A stretch of DNA of 64,000 nt, taken from Clostridium_AD sp050717635. GTDB lineage: Bacteria; Bacillota; Clostridia; Clostridiales; Clostridiaceae. Every line of letters begins with the position of its first letter. The stretch's first letter is position 1. Location: the NCBI RefSeq assembly GCF_050717635.1, contig NZ_JBOITO010000041.1:1-64000 (forward strand), given 5' to 3'. Under the pieces are notes generated by a model that was not told where the DNA came from, did no database searches, and worked only from the letters and a program-made list of their open reading frames with translations. Below, piece after piece: positions 9,280-18,356 of this stretch. The translations under genes and the position numbers were made by a program.

Positions 9280-10401
9280 ATGAAAAAGAGATTAGGAAGT
9301 TTAATTATTTCACTTACACTAGTTATGTCTTTAGTGTTGGTAGGATGTGCTAGCGCCCCAAAAACAGAAGCACCTGCTCCCGAAACACCTACTACTGAAA
9401 CTAAACCATTATCCATAGGGTTTATATATGTAGGACCTGTAGGTGACGAAGGATGGACTTACGCTCATGACGTAGCTAGAAAAGACTTAGAAAAACAATT
9501 GGGTGTAACGACAATGCTTAGAGAATCAGTAAAAGAAGATTTAGCAGAAGTAGAAAAAGTATGCGAAGATATGATTAATCAAGGAGCTAACGTTATTATA
9601 GGAACAAGTTTTGGATTCATGGATGGCATGGAAGCATCAGCATTAAAACATCCTGATGTTAAATATCTACATGCATCTGGATACAAAACTTCAGAAAATA
9701 TGTCAAACTACTTTGGACGTATGTACCAAGCAAGATACCTTTCAGGGATAGTTGCAGGAATGAAAACTAAAACTAACACAATAGGATATGTAGCAGCTTT
9801 CCCAATTCCAGAAGTTATAAGAGGTATAAATGCCTTTACTTTAGGAGTACAATCTGCAAATCCAAAAGCAATAGTAAAAGTAAAATGGACAAATACTTGG
9901 TATGACCCAACTAGAGAAAAAGAAGCAGGAAAAGCTCTAATATCTGAAGGGGTAGACGTACTTTCTCAACATCAAGATACCGCAGGGCCACTACAAGCAG
10001 CTGAAGAAGCAGGTATATTTGCTATTGGTTACAATACAATTATGGAAGCTAAAGCACCTAAAGCTTATATGACATCACCAATTTGGGATTGGACACCATA
10101 TTATGTTGCACAAGTAAAAGCTATTCAAGATGACACTTGGAAATCAGGAAGTTATTGGGGAGGTTTAGATGACAAAATAGTTAAACTTGCACCATTAACA
10201 GCTAATGCACCAGAAGGGGCACAAGGGGCAGTAGATAAAGCAACTGCAGCAATTTTATCAGGGGAAAACAAAATATTTGTAGGACCTTTAATGGATCAAA
10301 CTGGAAAAGTTAAAATTGAAAAAGGTGTAGAAATGACAGACAAAGAAATGCTACAAATTGATTGGTTTGTTAAAGGAGTAGAAGGACAAATCGCAAAGTA
10401 A
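9280..10401 (+). CDS. BMP-family substrate-binding lipoprotein of a nucleoside ABC importer
   Basis: A 373-residue lipoprotein: a basic N-terminus, hydrophobic core and lipobox LVGC (about residues 20-23) predict cleavage and lipid attachment, followed by a Thr/Pro/Glu-rich linker. The mature part matches the Bmp (PF02608) family, with GFIYVGPVGDEGWTYAHD at its start, as in purine nucleoside-binding proteins of the PnrA/BmpA type. RBS GAGGGGGAA precedes the ATG. It leads a four-gene operon with one double ATPase and two permeases, the standard set for nucleoside uptake. Confidence 0.9.
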   Translation: MKKRLGSLIISLTLVMSLVLVGCASAPKTEAPAPETPTTETKPLSIGFIYVGPVGDEGWTYAHDVARKDLEKQLGVTTMLRESVKEDLAEVEKVCEDMINQGANVIIGTSFGFMDGMEASALKHPDVKYLHASGYKTSENMSNYFGRMYQARYLSGIVAGMKTKTNTIGYVAAFPIPEVIRGINAFTLGVQSANPKAIVKVKWTNTWYDPTREKEAGKALISEGVDVLSQHQDTAGPLQAAEEAGIFAIGYNTIMEAKAPKAYMTSPIWDWTPYYVAQVKAIQDDTWKSGSYWGGLDDKIVKLAPLTANAPEGAQGAVDKATAAILSGENKIFVGPLMDQTGKVKIEKGVEMTDKEMLQIDWFVKGVEGQIAK

Positions 10402-10446
10402 AATAATATTAGCTTTAAAACATATATTATTAACCTATAAGTATTT

Positions 10447-10485
10447 GAAATATAGTAAGTATGAAATTTATACTTACTATATTTC
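10447..10485 (+). terminator. Intra-operon stem-loop between binding-protein and ATPase genes
   Basis: Perfect 16-base arms, GAAATATAGTAAGTAT (10447-10462) and its complement (10470-10485), with a seven-base loop. Such hairpins after binding-protein genes usually stabilise the upstream mRNA or partly terminate, keeping the binding protein more abundant than the ATPase. The run after it is only partly T-rich. Confidence 0.65.
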
Positions 10486-10531
10486 ATGTTTTATGTATCC
10501 AGAAAACTAAAAAATATGAAGGGCAGGGAAT

Positions 10532-12058
10532 ATGAATATGGATAAAATCCCTTATGTATCTATAGAGAACATCAGTAAAACCTTCGGAAAAGTTATTGCT
10601 AATAGAAATATGAATTTAACTGTACATGGAGGGGAAATCCATGCATTACTAGGTGAAAATGGAGCAGGTAAAAGCACTCTTATGAATATGTTATCTGGAG
10701 TATACACACCGGATTGTGGTACTATTTCTATTCATGGAAAGAATATGAATTTCACATCTCCAAAGGATGCTATAAAGGTTGGAGTTGGAATGATATATCA
10801 ACATTTTAAATTAGTAGAGGAAATGACTGCAAAGCAAAACATATTACTAGGCCAGAGCAGTGGAATATTTTTTAATAATAAATTAGAAGTAAAAAAAATC
10901 AATGATATATGTGAAAAGTTTCAATTAGAGGTGAATATAAATAAATATGTTTGCGATATGGCCGTAGGTGAGAGGCAAAACCTTGAAATACTTAAGGTAC
11001 TCTATAGAGGTGCCGATATTTTAGTGTTAGATGAACCTACTACAGTATTTACAGATAGTGAGATCCAGAAATTATTTAAAATAATGTTAAAAATGAAAGA
11101 GCAAGGATGCGCAATTATATTTATAAGTCATAAAATGGACGAAGTAATGGAAATATGTGATAAAATTACTGTTCTAAGAAAAGGTGAAGCTGTTAAAACT
11201 GTGGAAAAAGCAAATACTACTCCAAAACTTTTAACAGAACTTATGATGGGACGAAAGGCAGATTTATCTATAAATAGAGTAGATAGAGAGGCAGGAGAAG
11301 TAGTTCTAGCAGTAAAGGATCTGAGAGTGTTAAATGCTGAAAAAGCAGAGGTAATTAAAAGCATTAGTTTTTATTTGAGACAAGGAGAAGTTCTTGGAAT
11401 AGCTGGAATAGCTGGAAGTGGTCAAAAGGAATTGTGTGAAGCTATTGCAGGAATTCAGAAGGTTGCAGGTGGTGAGATAGTACTCGAGGGGGAAAACCTA
11501 GTTGGAAAATCACCAAGGGATATTATAAGTAAGGGCATAAGCATGAGCTTTATACCAGAGGATAGATTAGGAATGGGACTAGTTGCATCTATGGGCATGG
11601 TGGATAACCTTTTACTAAAGGATTATCATAAACAAAAAGGGATATTTATAGATAGGAAACCAGTCATTGAAAAGGCAAAAAAAATGGTGGATCAATTTGA
11701 AATTAAAACACCAGACATATATCATCCAATAAAATATTTATCCGGTGGGAATATTCAAAAAATATTAGTTGGAAGAGAACTTAGCATGTATCCGAAAATT
11801 CTTATTATGGCTTATGCAGTTAGAGGACTAGATGTTAATACATGTTATACAATTTACGATCTTATAAGTAAAGAAAAGGAAAAAGGTACAGCTATATTAT
11901 TCATTGGAGAAGATTTAGATGTATTAATGCAATTATGTGATAAGATTATGGTAATTTGTCATGGAGAAGTTACTGGAATTGTCGATGCAAAGTTGGCTTC
12001 AAGAGAAAAAATTGGCATGATGATGGTAGGGAATTCAGTAGATGAGGGGGCAATATAG
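10532..12058 (+). CDS. ABC importer ATPase with two nucleotide-binding domains (BMP/nucleoside type)
   Basis: The 508-residue protein has two fused ABC domains. Domain one: Walker A GENGAGKST, degenerate signature AVGERQNLEIL and Walker B LVLDEPT. Domain two: GIAGSGQKEL in place of a full Walker A, signature LSGGNIQKI, and MAYAVRGLDV where Walker B would be. A degenerate second site is normal for the sugar/nucleoside (CUT2-like) family. Two close ATGs (10532, 10538) follow AGGGCAGGGAA; the first is used. The stop abuts the ATG of the first permease. Confidence 0.9.
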   Translation: MNMDKIPYVSIENISKTFGKVIANRNMNLTVHGGEIHALLGENGAGKSTLMNMLSGVYTPDCGTISIHGKNMNFTSPKDAIKVGVGMIYQHFKLVEEMTAKQNILLGQSSGIFFNNKLEVKKINDICEKFQLEVNINKYVCDMAVGERQNLEILKVLYRGADILVLDEPTTVFTDSEIQKLFKIMLKMKEQGCAIIFISHKMDEVMEICDKITVLRKGEAVKTVEKANTTPKLLTELMMGRKADLSINRVDREAGEVVLAVKDLRVLNAEKAEVIKSISFYLRQGEVLGIAGIAGSGQKELCEAIAGIQKVAGGEIVLEGENLVGKSPRDIISKGISMSFIPEDRLGMGLVASMGMVDNLLLKDYHKQKGIFIDRKPVIEKAKKMVDQFEIKTPDIYHPIKYLSGGNIQKILVGRELSMYPKILIMAYAVRGLDVNTCYTIYDLISKEKEKGTAILFIGEDLDVLMQLCDKIMVICHGEVTGIVDAKLASREKIGMMMVGNSVDEGAI

Positions 12059-13210
12059 ATGAGATTTGTTAAAAGAGCAGAAATCAGTAAAGCTGATAGT
12101 TTTAAAATAAGAACTATTGCAATCCTCCTATCACTTTTAGTACTAGCTATATTTCTACTAGTAATTAAACTTAATCCAATAGATGTGTACGTCGCAATTA
12201 TAAAAGGAAGTTTTGGATCAGAATATACTGTCAAACAAACACTTATTAAGGCAATACCCTTAATAATTGCTTCACTTGGTATTTCTATAGCCTTCAAAAT
12301 GCAATTTTGGAACATTGGTGGCGAGGGACAAATATTAATGGGCGCACTTTTTGCTAGTTATTTTGCTTTGAAATTTCCACAGATGCCTCAAATTCCACTA
12401 TTGCTAATAATGTTTTCTGCAGGGATTTTAGGTGGTGGCTTGTGGGCATTAATTGCAGCAGTTCTTAAGGGGAAATGGAAGACTAATGAAACCATTGTAA
12501 CCTTAATGCTAAACTACATTGCCATAAAAATCATTACTTATTTGCAATATGGACCTTGGAAAGATAAAAATGCAATGGGTTTTCCGAAAATACCAAATTT
12601 CTCTCCAAATGCAACTCTTCCACAGTTTTTCGGTATACATATGGGATGGGTAGTTGCATTAATACTTGTGATTATAGTGTACATTTTTATGAAATATACT
12701 AAAAAAGGATATGAAATATCGGTGCTTGGGGAAAGTGAAAAAACAGCTATATATTCAGGTATCAAAATTAAAAACACCATGTATGTAGCTATATTTTTAA
12801 GTGGTGCCCTATGTGGAACTGCAGGTGTAATTCAAGCTTCAGCGGTGAGTAGAACACTAACTCTACAAGTTGCAGGTGGAGCTGGATTTACAGCTATAAT
12901 TATAGCTTGGCTATCTGCACTCAGTGCACCCATTATTGTAATAGTATCTATACTTTTTGCAGCACTTTTAGAGGGAGCCTCATTCATTCAAACAGCCTTT
13001 GGAATACCGGAGGCAGCTGCACAACTAATTCAAGCGGTAATACTATTTTTCGTATTGGGCAGCGAATTCTTCACTAGATATAAGGTAAGTTTTAAAGAAC
13101 AATGTTATGTAAGTGAAATTAATATACCGAAGGATAATACTTATGAGATTAATGAGGAGCAAGCTAAAAAAGATGATGGCACCATAAAGGAGGAGAATGA
13201 GAATGGATAA
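12059..13210 (+). CDS. Nucleoside ABC importer permease, subunit 1
   Basis: A 383-residue permease of the BPD_transp_2 family with about nine or ten membrane segments; MQFWNIGGEGQILMGA is the recognisable conserved segment after the third helix. The last 35 residues are a charged cytoplasmic tail. It starts immediately after the ATPase stop and overlaps the next permease, so translation is likely coupled. Confidence 0.9.
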   Translation: MRFVKRAEISKADSFKIRTIAILLSLLVLAIFLLVIKLNPIDVYVAIIKGSFGSEYTVKQTLIKAIPLIIASLGISIAFKMQFWNIGGEGQILMGALFASYFALKFPQMPQIPLLLIMFSAGILGGGLWALIAAVLKGKWKTNETIVTLMLNYIAIKIITYLQYGPWKDKNAMGFPKIPNFSPNATLPQFFGIHMGWVVALILVIIVYIFMKYTKKGYEISVLGESEKTAIYSGIKIKNTMYVAIFLSGALCGTAGVIQASAVSRTLTLQVAGGAGFTAIIIAWLSALSAPIIVIVSILFAALLEGASFIQTAFGIPEAAAQLIQAVILFFVLGSEFFTRYKVSFKEQCYVSEINIPKDNTYEINEEQAKKDDGTIKEENENG

Positions 13211-14141
13211 TATAATATCATTTTTGGCAGCTGCGGTTGTAGCTGGCACCCCTCTACTTTTTGCTACATTAGGTGAAATATTAACTGAAAAAGTTGGAAA
13301 TCTTAATCTTGGTGTAGAAGGCATGATGCTAGTTGGTTCTGTCATCGGATTTATGGCTGGACTAAATACAGGAGATCCAATCATAGCAATGGTATCTGCA
13401 GCAATTGCTGGTGCACTTAGTGCATTAATTTATGCATTTTTAACTATAAGTCTTAGGGCTAATCAAGTTGTATGCGGTCTTACATTAACAATATTTGGAA
13501 CTGGATTTTCAAGTATGGTAGGTAAAAACTTAATTGGACAGGTAACACCTGATAAAGTTAAAGCATTTTTTGCACCTGTAAGAATTCCATTAATTGGAGA
13601 TATACCTATTATTGGAGATATATTTTTTAATCATGACAAATTTGTTTATTTAGGATATATTGTAACCGTACTTTTATTTTTATATCTATACAAAACTACT
13701 AAAGGATTAAACACCATGGCAGTTGGAGAAAATCCAGCAGCTGCGGATGCTGCTAGTATAAATGTTAATTTATATAAATACGTTAATACTTTAATAGGCG
13801 GTGCTCTTTGTGGTCTTGGAGGAGCATATCTATCTCTTGTTTATGTGCCAGCTTGGCAGGAAAATGTAACAGCAGGTAAAGGGTGGATTGCAGTGGCTTT
13901 AGTAATTTTTGCAACTTGGAGACCTCATAGAGCAATTCTAGGAGCATACCTTTTTGGAGGGCTTGATATTATTGGATTTAGGTTACAAGGCATACCAAAT
14001 TTTCCAATCTCTCAATACCTTATCGATATGATTCCTTATGTAGCTACAATAGTTATTCTAGTAATAGTATCTAGGAAGAAATCTAGCAAGAATTCACCCC
14101 CAGCAGGACTTGGGAATCCTTATTTTAGAGAAGAAAGATAA
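13203..14141 (+). CDS. Nucleoside ABC importer permease, subunit 2
   Basis: A 312-residue permease of the same family, shorter than its partner. The conserved segment is EKVGNLNLGVEGMMLVG near residue 30. AAAGGAGG at about 13186-13193 fits the ATG at 13203 better than the in-frame ATG at 13197. It overlaps the preceding gene by eight bases and completes the heterodimeric channel. The T-rich stretch after 14160 may end the transcript. Confidence 0.9.
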   Translation: MDNIISFLAAAVVAGTPLLFATLGEILTEKVGNLNLGVEGMMLVGSVIGFMAGLNTGDPIIAMVSAAIAGALSALIYAFLTISLRANQVVCGLTLTIFGTGFSSMVGKNLIGQVTPDKVKAFFAPVRIPLIGDIPIIGDIFFNHDKFVYLGYIVTVLLFLYLYKTTKGLNTMAVGENPAAADAASINVNLYKYVNTLIGGALCGLGGAYLSLVYVPAWQENVTAGKGWIAVALVIFATWRPHRAILGAYLFGGLDIIGFRLQGIPNFPISQYLIDMIPYVATIVILVIVSRKKSSKNSPPAGLGNPYFREER

Positions 14142-14244
14142 TAATACTTTTTATTGTTTTTAAAAATTTTTTTTTGACAGATATACACTTCGATCAATAA
14201 TTAGAACTAGTGAAAAAAAGTTCCCTTTTACAGGCACTATTTTC

Positions 14245-14481
14245 CTATGCTACTTCAACTATACTAGTATCAGTAGTAACTACCTTAGCATCTTTCTTTC
14301 CAGTTGAGTTACCATTAGCTGACTCAAAGATGTTCTTTGCAATGACTAAATCCATAAGAGCGTTTACCTCAGCTTCTGTAATAATTGGAACTCCATCTCC
14401 GTCAGCCTTGATATCATCTACAGTTAACGTGAAATACTTACCTTCTGTTTCTGTTAAAAATCTCATAACTAATTTATGCAT
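14245..14481 (-). CDS. DUF2922 family small protein
   Basis: The 78-residue product matches the DUF2922 pattern: an N-terminal beta-rich part (LVMRFLTETEGKYFTLTVDDIK) followed by EAEVNALMDLVIAKNIF. It follows the DUF1659 gene by about 50 bases on the same strand, the pair order seen in many clostridia and bacilli. The function of both families is unknown. An AAAGGAGGAAAAAG site precedes the ATG. An antisense frame across the locus has no support. Confidence 0.85.
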   Translation of the reverse strand: MHKLVMRFLTETEGKYFTLTVDDIKADGDGVPIITEAEVNALMDLVIAKNIFESANGNSTGKKDAKVVTTDTSIVEVA

Positions 14482-14530
14482 ATCACTTTTTCCTCCTTTA
14501 AATTATTTGACCTGGATACTTTTAATAAGC

Positions 14531-14755
14531 TTATTCCATAACTAAATTGACTTGATCTTCTCTGTCTAGTCTGAATAATGGATAAGTTTTGAGACTAGAG
14601 ATAGCTTCTCCTACAGCAAAAATGTCCTCGTCCACTGCTGCAACTTTTAGATTACTTAATCTCTTGGTTGCATATTTGTCTTTACCATTGATGTCAACCC
14701 CTACCTTCATAGTAAGTTTTAGCGCACTGGCTACCTTTGTTGATACAACTGCCAT
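14531..14755 (-). CDS. DUF1659 family small protein
   Basis: A 74-residue protein, MAVVSTKVASALKLTMKVG onward, with the ISSLKTYPL segment near its C-terminus typical of DUF1659. GGAAGGAGTG is well spaced before the ATG. It is the first gene of the DUF1659-DUF2922 unit. Function unknown. Confidence 0.85.
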   Translation of the reverse strand: MAVVSTKVASALKLTMKVGVDINGKDKYATKRLSNLKVAAVDEDIFAVGEAISSLKTYPLFRLDREDQVNLVME

Positions 14756-15085
14756 TTAAATCACTCCTTCCTTCATTTTGTTTTCATTGAGTATATATGA
14801 CCTTCAAAAATTTTGTGCGGAAATTTATTAAAATATATAAATTTATTTATGTTCTCCAAATTTATTGACTACAAACAATTAAAAATGGTGTTTAAACAGG
14901 GTTTGAGAATAATAAATAATACAATATTTTATTCTATGTGCTATTATTAATGCTAAATTCACCAATAAATCAAATGATAATATGATTCTATTAAGTATGT
15001 GATTAATAATCAGCAAAAAAATAAAGGCGGGAAAATCATCCTTCCTTTATTTTGCAATATTATAATGTTACGTTATATATGAACA
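14756..15085. other. Intergenic gap without recognised gene
   Basis: AT-rich. It must carry the promoter of the DUF1659 gene but no convincing -35/-10 pair was found. The string TTTTGTGCGG near 14816 recurs at about 27889 upstream of another gene. Confidence 0.4.
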
Positions 15086-15412
15086 TTATGGGTCAGTCTT
15101 TACTGTGGTAACTTTATAAACATTTTTTTCATCAGCCTTTACAGCAATATATAAAACTTTATATTTTCCTGTAAATCCTTTAGCACCATAAACATCATAC
15201 CATTCCCCATAACTCTTGATTACTGGATTAACAATATTATCTGTTGACTGATACTTGAGTCTTATAGAGTTAGCGATAAAAGTTCCTACCTTAGAATTTA
15301 TATAATTATATATCGCTTTTTCTTTATCATTATATAAGATGTGTATATTCAAAAATGTACCAGTTGAGAGAATAATAAAAATAATTGTATAAATAGCTAA
15401 TTTTTTTTTCAT
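15086..15412 (-). CDS. Small membrane-anchored or secreted hypothetical protein
   Basis: The 108-residue product begins MKKKLAIYTIIFIILSTGTF, a signal peptide or N-terminal anchor without a lipobox, followed by a mixed extracytoplasmic region with VIKSYGEWYDVYG and KYKVLYIAVKAD. The family is not recognised. GGGGGGATAG precedes the ATG at good spacing, supporting a real gene. The end of the message may be the AT-rich hairpin region near 15050. Confidence 0.65.
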   Translation of the reverse strand: MKKKLAIYTIIFIILSTGTFLNIHILYNDKEKAIYNYINSKVGTFIANSIRLKYQSTDNIVNPVIKSYGEWYDVYGAKGFTGKYKVLYIAVKADEKNVYKVTTVKTDP

Positions 15413-15604
15413 GTCTATCCCCCCAAATAAATAGTTTCTATATTGTATTTTTTATAGTTGTTCACTAAACTATAGATTAATTTTATACTAATAATAGCAT
15501 AAATTTCAAGTATAAGGAATTGAATTGCTATAGCTTTTATTTTTATATTATACCTAAAGGCGCTCTGATAATGCAACAGAAACCTGTACAAAAAAACGTA
15601 CAGG

Positions 15605-15778
15605 CTAATCATATAATAATTTCATCTTATTCACTTCATCTTTAATCTCATTAATTAATTCCATGGGTTCTATAACCGTAGCCTCACTACCTAATTGTAA
15701 TAACCATCTTATTAATCCTATTGATGACTTTGCTATAAATTTAGCTATAAAGTAGCCTTCTTTATCATTACCTTCTTA
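15605..15778 (-). pseudogene. WYL-domain transcriptional regulator, C-terminal remnant
   Basis: Reading the minus strand from about 15778 gives GYFIAKFIAKSSIGLIRWLL then QLGSEATVIEPMELINEIKD and a TAG at 15605-15607. The GSEATVIEP motif near the end is characteristic of the C-terminus of WYL (YafY/DeoR-like) regulators. An in-frame TAA lies just upstream, and the adjoining stretch in another frame (YYSWELRR) looks like the continuation, so this is a frameshifted, N-terminally deleted relic. Confidence 0.6.
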
Positions 15779-15880
15779 GTTCCCAACTATAATACTGCAA
15801 AGTTTTCACATAAATAGAATTTATCGTTGTTCCATTATTTTATTTCCCAAGCAATATATTAAATTTTACATTATTTTCTT

Positions 15881-15938
15881 AAAGACAGAGGGAACCTGCT
15901 GAAATATATATATATTTCAGCAGGTTCCCTCTGTCTTT
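15881..15938. repeat. 58-bp perfect palindrome
   Basis: Bases 15881-15909 are exactly complementary to 15910-15938, centred on an ATATATATAT core; AGCCGATTTTTTTT follows on the plus strand. It lies after the end of the DhaL gene. A degenerate relative (TTTCAGCAGTTCCCCTCTTT) occurs at about 30949-30968. It could act as a terminator or be a mobile-repeat remnant. Confidence 0.9.
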
Positions 15939-15977
15939 AGCCGATTTTTTTTAAAAAATACAGCTCGTTTCTAAATT

Positions 15978-16574
15978 TTATTTATTAAAAGCTTTTTTAA
16001 TACCTTTAAATATATACATTACAGCAACTGCTCCTGGATCAGGTGTTCCTAAAGATTTTTCCTGGTAATAAGCCGCCCTTCCATGTACAGGTTTTAAATC
16101 TTTCGTCTTTTCAACTCCATTTTGTGCTGCTTCATATGCTTTTTCAAATCCCACACTTAATGTTTTGTTTTCATCTAATGATATAGCTAGGGATTCTACT
16201 GCAGGTTGAAGGGCATCTAACATTGTTTTGTTACCTACCTTTGTTTTGCCCCTTTCAATAACTCCTTTTACAGCAGCTCTGCCCATGTTTACCGCATCTT
16301 TAAGACTTATTTCGCTAATTCCTGTTACTGCCATAGTAGACGGAACAGTTAAATTCATTTTCATGCCTAACTTCATAAATATTTTACCCATATCTTCAGT
16401 TTCAATTTTATCTAACTCATCATAAATAGATTGAAACCCCTTTGTCATTGTTATTCCAAGATCTCCATCTCCCATAGCCGCATCTAGTTGTGTCAAATAG
16501 TCTTTTTCATCCTTGAGTACATTAACTATCTCACCTAATATCACTTTCAGAAATTCTTTATTTATTTTCTCCAT
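15978..16574 (-). CDS. dhaL: Dihydroxyacetone kinase, ADP-binding subunit DhaL
   Basis: A 198-residue DhaL: the Mg-ADP aspartate motif GDGDLGITM near residue 33 (GDGDHG in many homologues) and GRAAYYQEKSLG...DPGA near the C-terminus. DhaL receives phosphate and passes it to the triose held by DhaK. It follows DhaK by 24 bases and is the last gene of the PTS-aldolase operon. No DhaM phosphocarrier is in the window, so the phosphoryl donor to DhaL-ADP is not explained locally. Confidence 0.9.
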   Translation of the reverse strand: MEKINKEFLKVILGEIVNVLKDEKDYLTQLDAAMGDGDLGITMTKGFQSIYDELDKIETEDMGKIFMKLGMKMNLTVPSTMAVTGISEISLKDAVNMGRAAVKGVIERGKTKVGNKTMLDALQPAVESLAISLDENKTLSVGFEKAYEAAQNGVEKTKDLKPVHGRAAYYQEKSLGTPDPGAVAVMYIFKGIKKAFNK

Positions 16575-16598
16575 AAGTTCTACTCCTTTGTATTTAAA

Positions 16599-17603
16599 TT
16601 ATCTAATTTGTTGAAAAAATGGAGTATATGCTGGCTGATCTAAAAGTTCCTTAAGTTCATCATCTAACTTCAACAAAGAAATTGACATACCAGCCATTTC
16701 AAGTGAAGTAGCAAATTCTCCTATATAAGGTCTATATATTACAATACCTTTATTTTTAAGTATTTCATCAGCTTTTCTATAGGCAATGTATAGTTCCTCT
16801 AATGGAGTAGCTCCAAGTCCATTAATTAAAATGGAAACTTCATCTCCCTTATTATATGGGAGATCAGAAATTAGTCTATCCATTATATATTCTACTACTT
16901 CATCTGATTTTTTTAATTCAGTTCTCAGTATTCCAGGTTCTCCATGTATACCCATTCCTATTTCCATTTCATTTTCATCAATTGAAAAAGTAGCTTTCCC
17001 TGCTTCTGGAACAATGCAAGGCGTTAATGCAACTCCCATAGTTCTTGTATTATCAACTGATTTTTGAGCTAATCTTTTCACTTCTTTTAAAGTATTCATC
17101 TTTTCAGCAGCCGCTCCAGCTATTTTATACGCATAAAATATTCCAGCAACGCCTCTTCTTCTTTCTTCCTCTCCTTTTGGAGCAGAGGCTATATCATCTG
17201 TTACCAGTACTTCTTCAACTTCTATATCTTCAATTGAATCAAGATCTGAAGCCATTCCAAAATTCATTATATCTCCACCATAATTTCCATATAAATGAAG
17301 TACACCTGCACCTGTATTTATAGCCTTATCCACTTCATGCATACACTCAGCACTTGGAGATGCAAATACATTTCCTACACTAACTCCATCAGCTAGTCCA
17401 TACCCCACATATCCAAGAAAAGTTGGAAGATGACCTGATCCTCCCCCTGTAGCTATTGCAACTTTGTTATCTTTTTTATTGTCAGCTCTAACCACACATT
17501 TAAAGTTATTATCTACTATTTTCAAATAATCATGATGAGCCGCAATTATTCCTTCTATTGTTTCTCTTGCAAAATCTTCTGGTTTATTTATTAACTTTTT
17601 CAT
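16599..17603 (-). CDS. dhaK: Dihydroxyacetone kinase, substrate-binding subunit DhaK
   Basis: A 334-residue DhaK-type protein. GGGSGHLPTF near residue 53 and the substrate-binding histidine in MGIHGEPGI are present, the residue that holds dihydroxyacetone covalently in the family. The start has GGAGG nine bases upstream. In this operon, behind a class II aldolase, it probably phosphorylates a triose or similar short ketose released by sugar breakdown; relatives acting on tetroses exist, so dihydroxyacetone itself is not certain. Confidence 0.9.
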   Translation of the reverse strand: MKKLINKPEDFARETIEGIIAAHHDYLKIVDNNFKCVVRADNKKDNKVAIATGGGSGHLPTFLGYVGYGLADGVSVGNVFASPSAECMHEVDKAINTGAGVLHLYGNYGGDIMNFGMASDLDSIEDIEVEEVLVTDDIASAPKGEEERRRGVAGIFYAYKIAGAAAEKMNTLKEVKRLAQKSVDNTRTMGVALTPCIVPEAGKATFSIDENEMEIGMGIHGEPGILRTELKKSDEVVEYIMDRLISDLPYNKGDEVSILINGLGATPLEELYIAYRKADEILKNKGIVIYRPYIGEFATSLEMAGMSISLLKLDDELKELLDQPAYTPFFQQIR

Positions 17604-17632
17604 TACAGTTATACCTCCACCTATGCTTTGCC

Positions 17633-18289
17633 TTAAAGTTTTACTTCAGAAGGATACTTCCACTGCTCAAGTTCCTGCGCAGAAAAAGCATCTGGTTCTC
17701 TACCACCATTCAACATAAGCGTTCTATAATATATTTCAGCTAATTCTTCTACATAATGAGCCTTTAAAAGTGCTTCTTTAAGATCTACATCTACTGCTAC
17801 TACTCCATGTTTTTCTAAAAGTATCATGTCTGATTTTTTTATAGGTTCAATTACACTATCTGAAAGAGCTCTTGTTCCTGGTCTTCCATAATTAGCTACT
17901 GGAACTACTCCATCCTTTAATCCAAAATTAGCACATTCATATATTATAGCTGGTATTTCTTTTTTTATTACAGCAAAAGAAGTAGCAAAACGAGAATGTG
18001 TGTGTACCATAGCAAATATATCTGGTCTTGTTTTATATACTTCAAGATGCATTAATAGCTCACTTGATGGTCGTACGTTTGTTTCCACTTCTATAACCCT
18101 AGCCTCCAAGTCTATAACACATATATCATGATAAGTTAATTCTTCTCTATCCACACCTGATGGAGTTATTACAACATAACCTGTTTCTTTATCTCTAATA
18201 CTAAAGTTCCCTGATTTATGCTTACATAACCCAGTCCTATCAGCTTCCTGTGCAATTATAACAACTTGTTTTTTTAAATTTTCTAACAT
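17633..18289 (-). CDS. Class II aldolase (L-fuculose-1-phosphate aldolase-like)
   Basis: A 218-residue zinc-dependent aldolase of the FucA/AraD family: GNFSIRD near residue 25, ITPSGVDRE, the acid in PSSELLMHLEVY, metal ligands in VHTHSRFATSFA and a third histidine in AHYVEELAEIYY. Members cleave ketose-1-phosphates to dihydroxyacetone phosphate and an aldehyde. Linked PTS genes suggest the imported sugar arrives phosphorylated. Substrate among fuculose, rhamnulose, ribulose or related phosphates cannot be told from motifs. Confidence 0.85.
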   Translation of the reverse strand: MLENLKKQVVIIAQEADRTGLCKHKSGNFSIRDKETGYVVITPSGVDREELTYHDICVIDLEARVIEVETNVRPSSELLMHLEVYKTRPDIFAMVHTHSRFATSFAVIKKEIPAIIYECANFGLKDGVVPVANYGRPGTRALSDSVIEPIKKSDMILLEKHGVVAVDVDLKEALLKAHYVEELAEIYYRTLMLNGGREPDAFSAQELEQWKYPSEVKL

Positions 18290-18356
18290 ATCATATCTCT
18301 CCTCTTATATTATATTTATATTCATGTTTATATTTTTGTGCTATGTTACCTTTATT

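Noticed and set aside
11815..11840. Missing Walker B acid in the second domain of the BMP ATPase, as an inactivating mutation
   Set aside because: A degenerate second nucleotide site is normal for this transporter family.
14210..14545. 111-codon plus-strand frame over the DUF2922 gene
   Set aside because: Antisense to a well-supported DUF2922 gene; no ribosome site, no protein-like motif.
15415..15612. 65-codon minus-strand frame before the small exported protein
   Set aside because: Overlaps the WYL remnant terminus and an inverted repeat, hydrophobic by AT-richness, no ribosome site.
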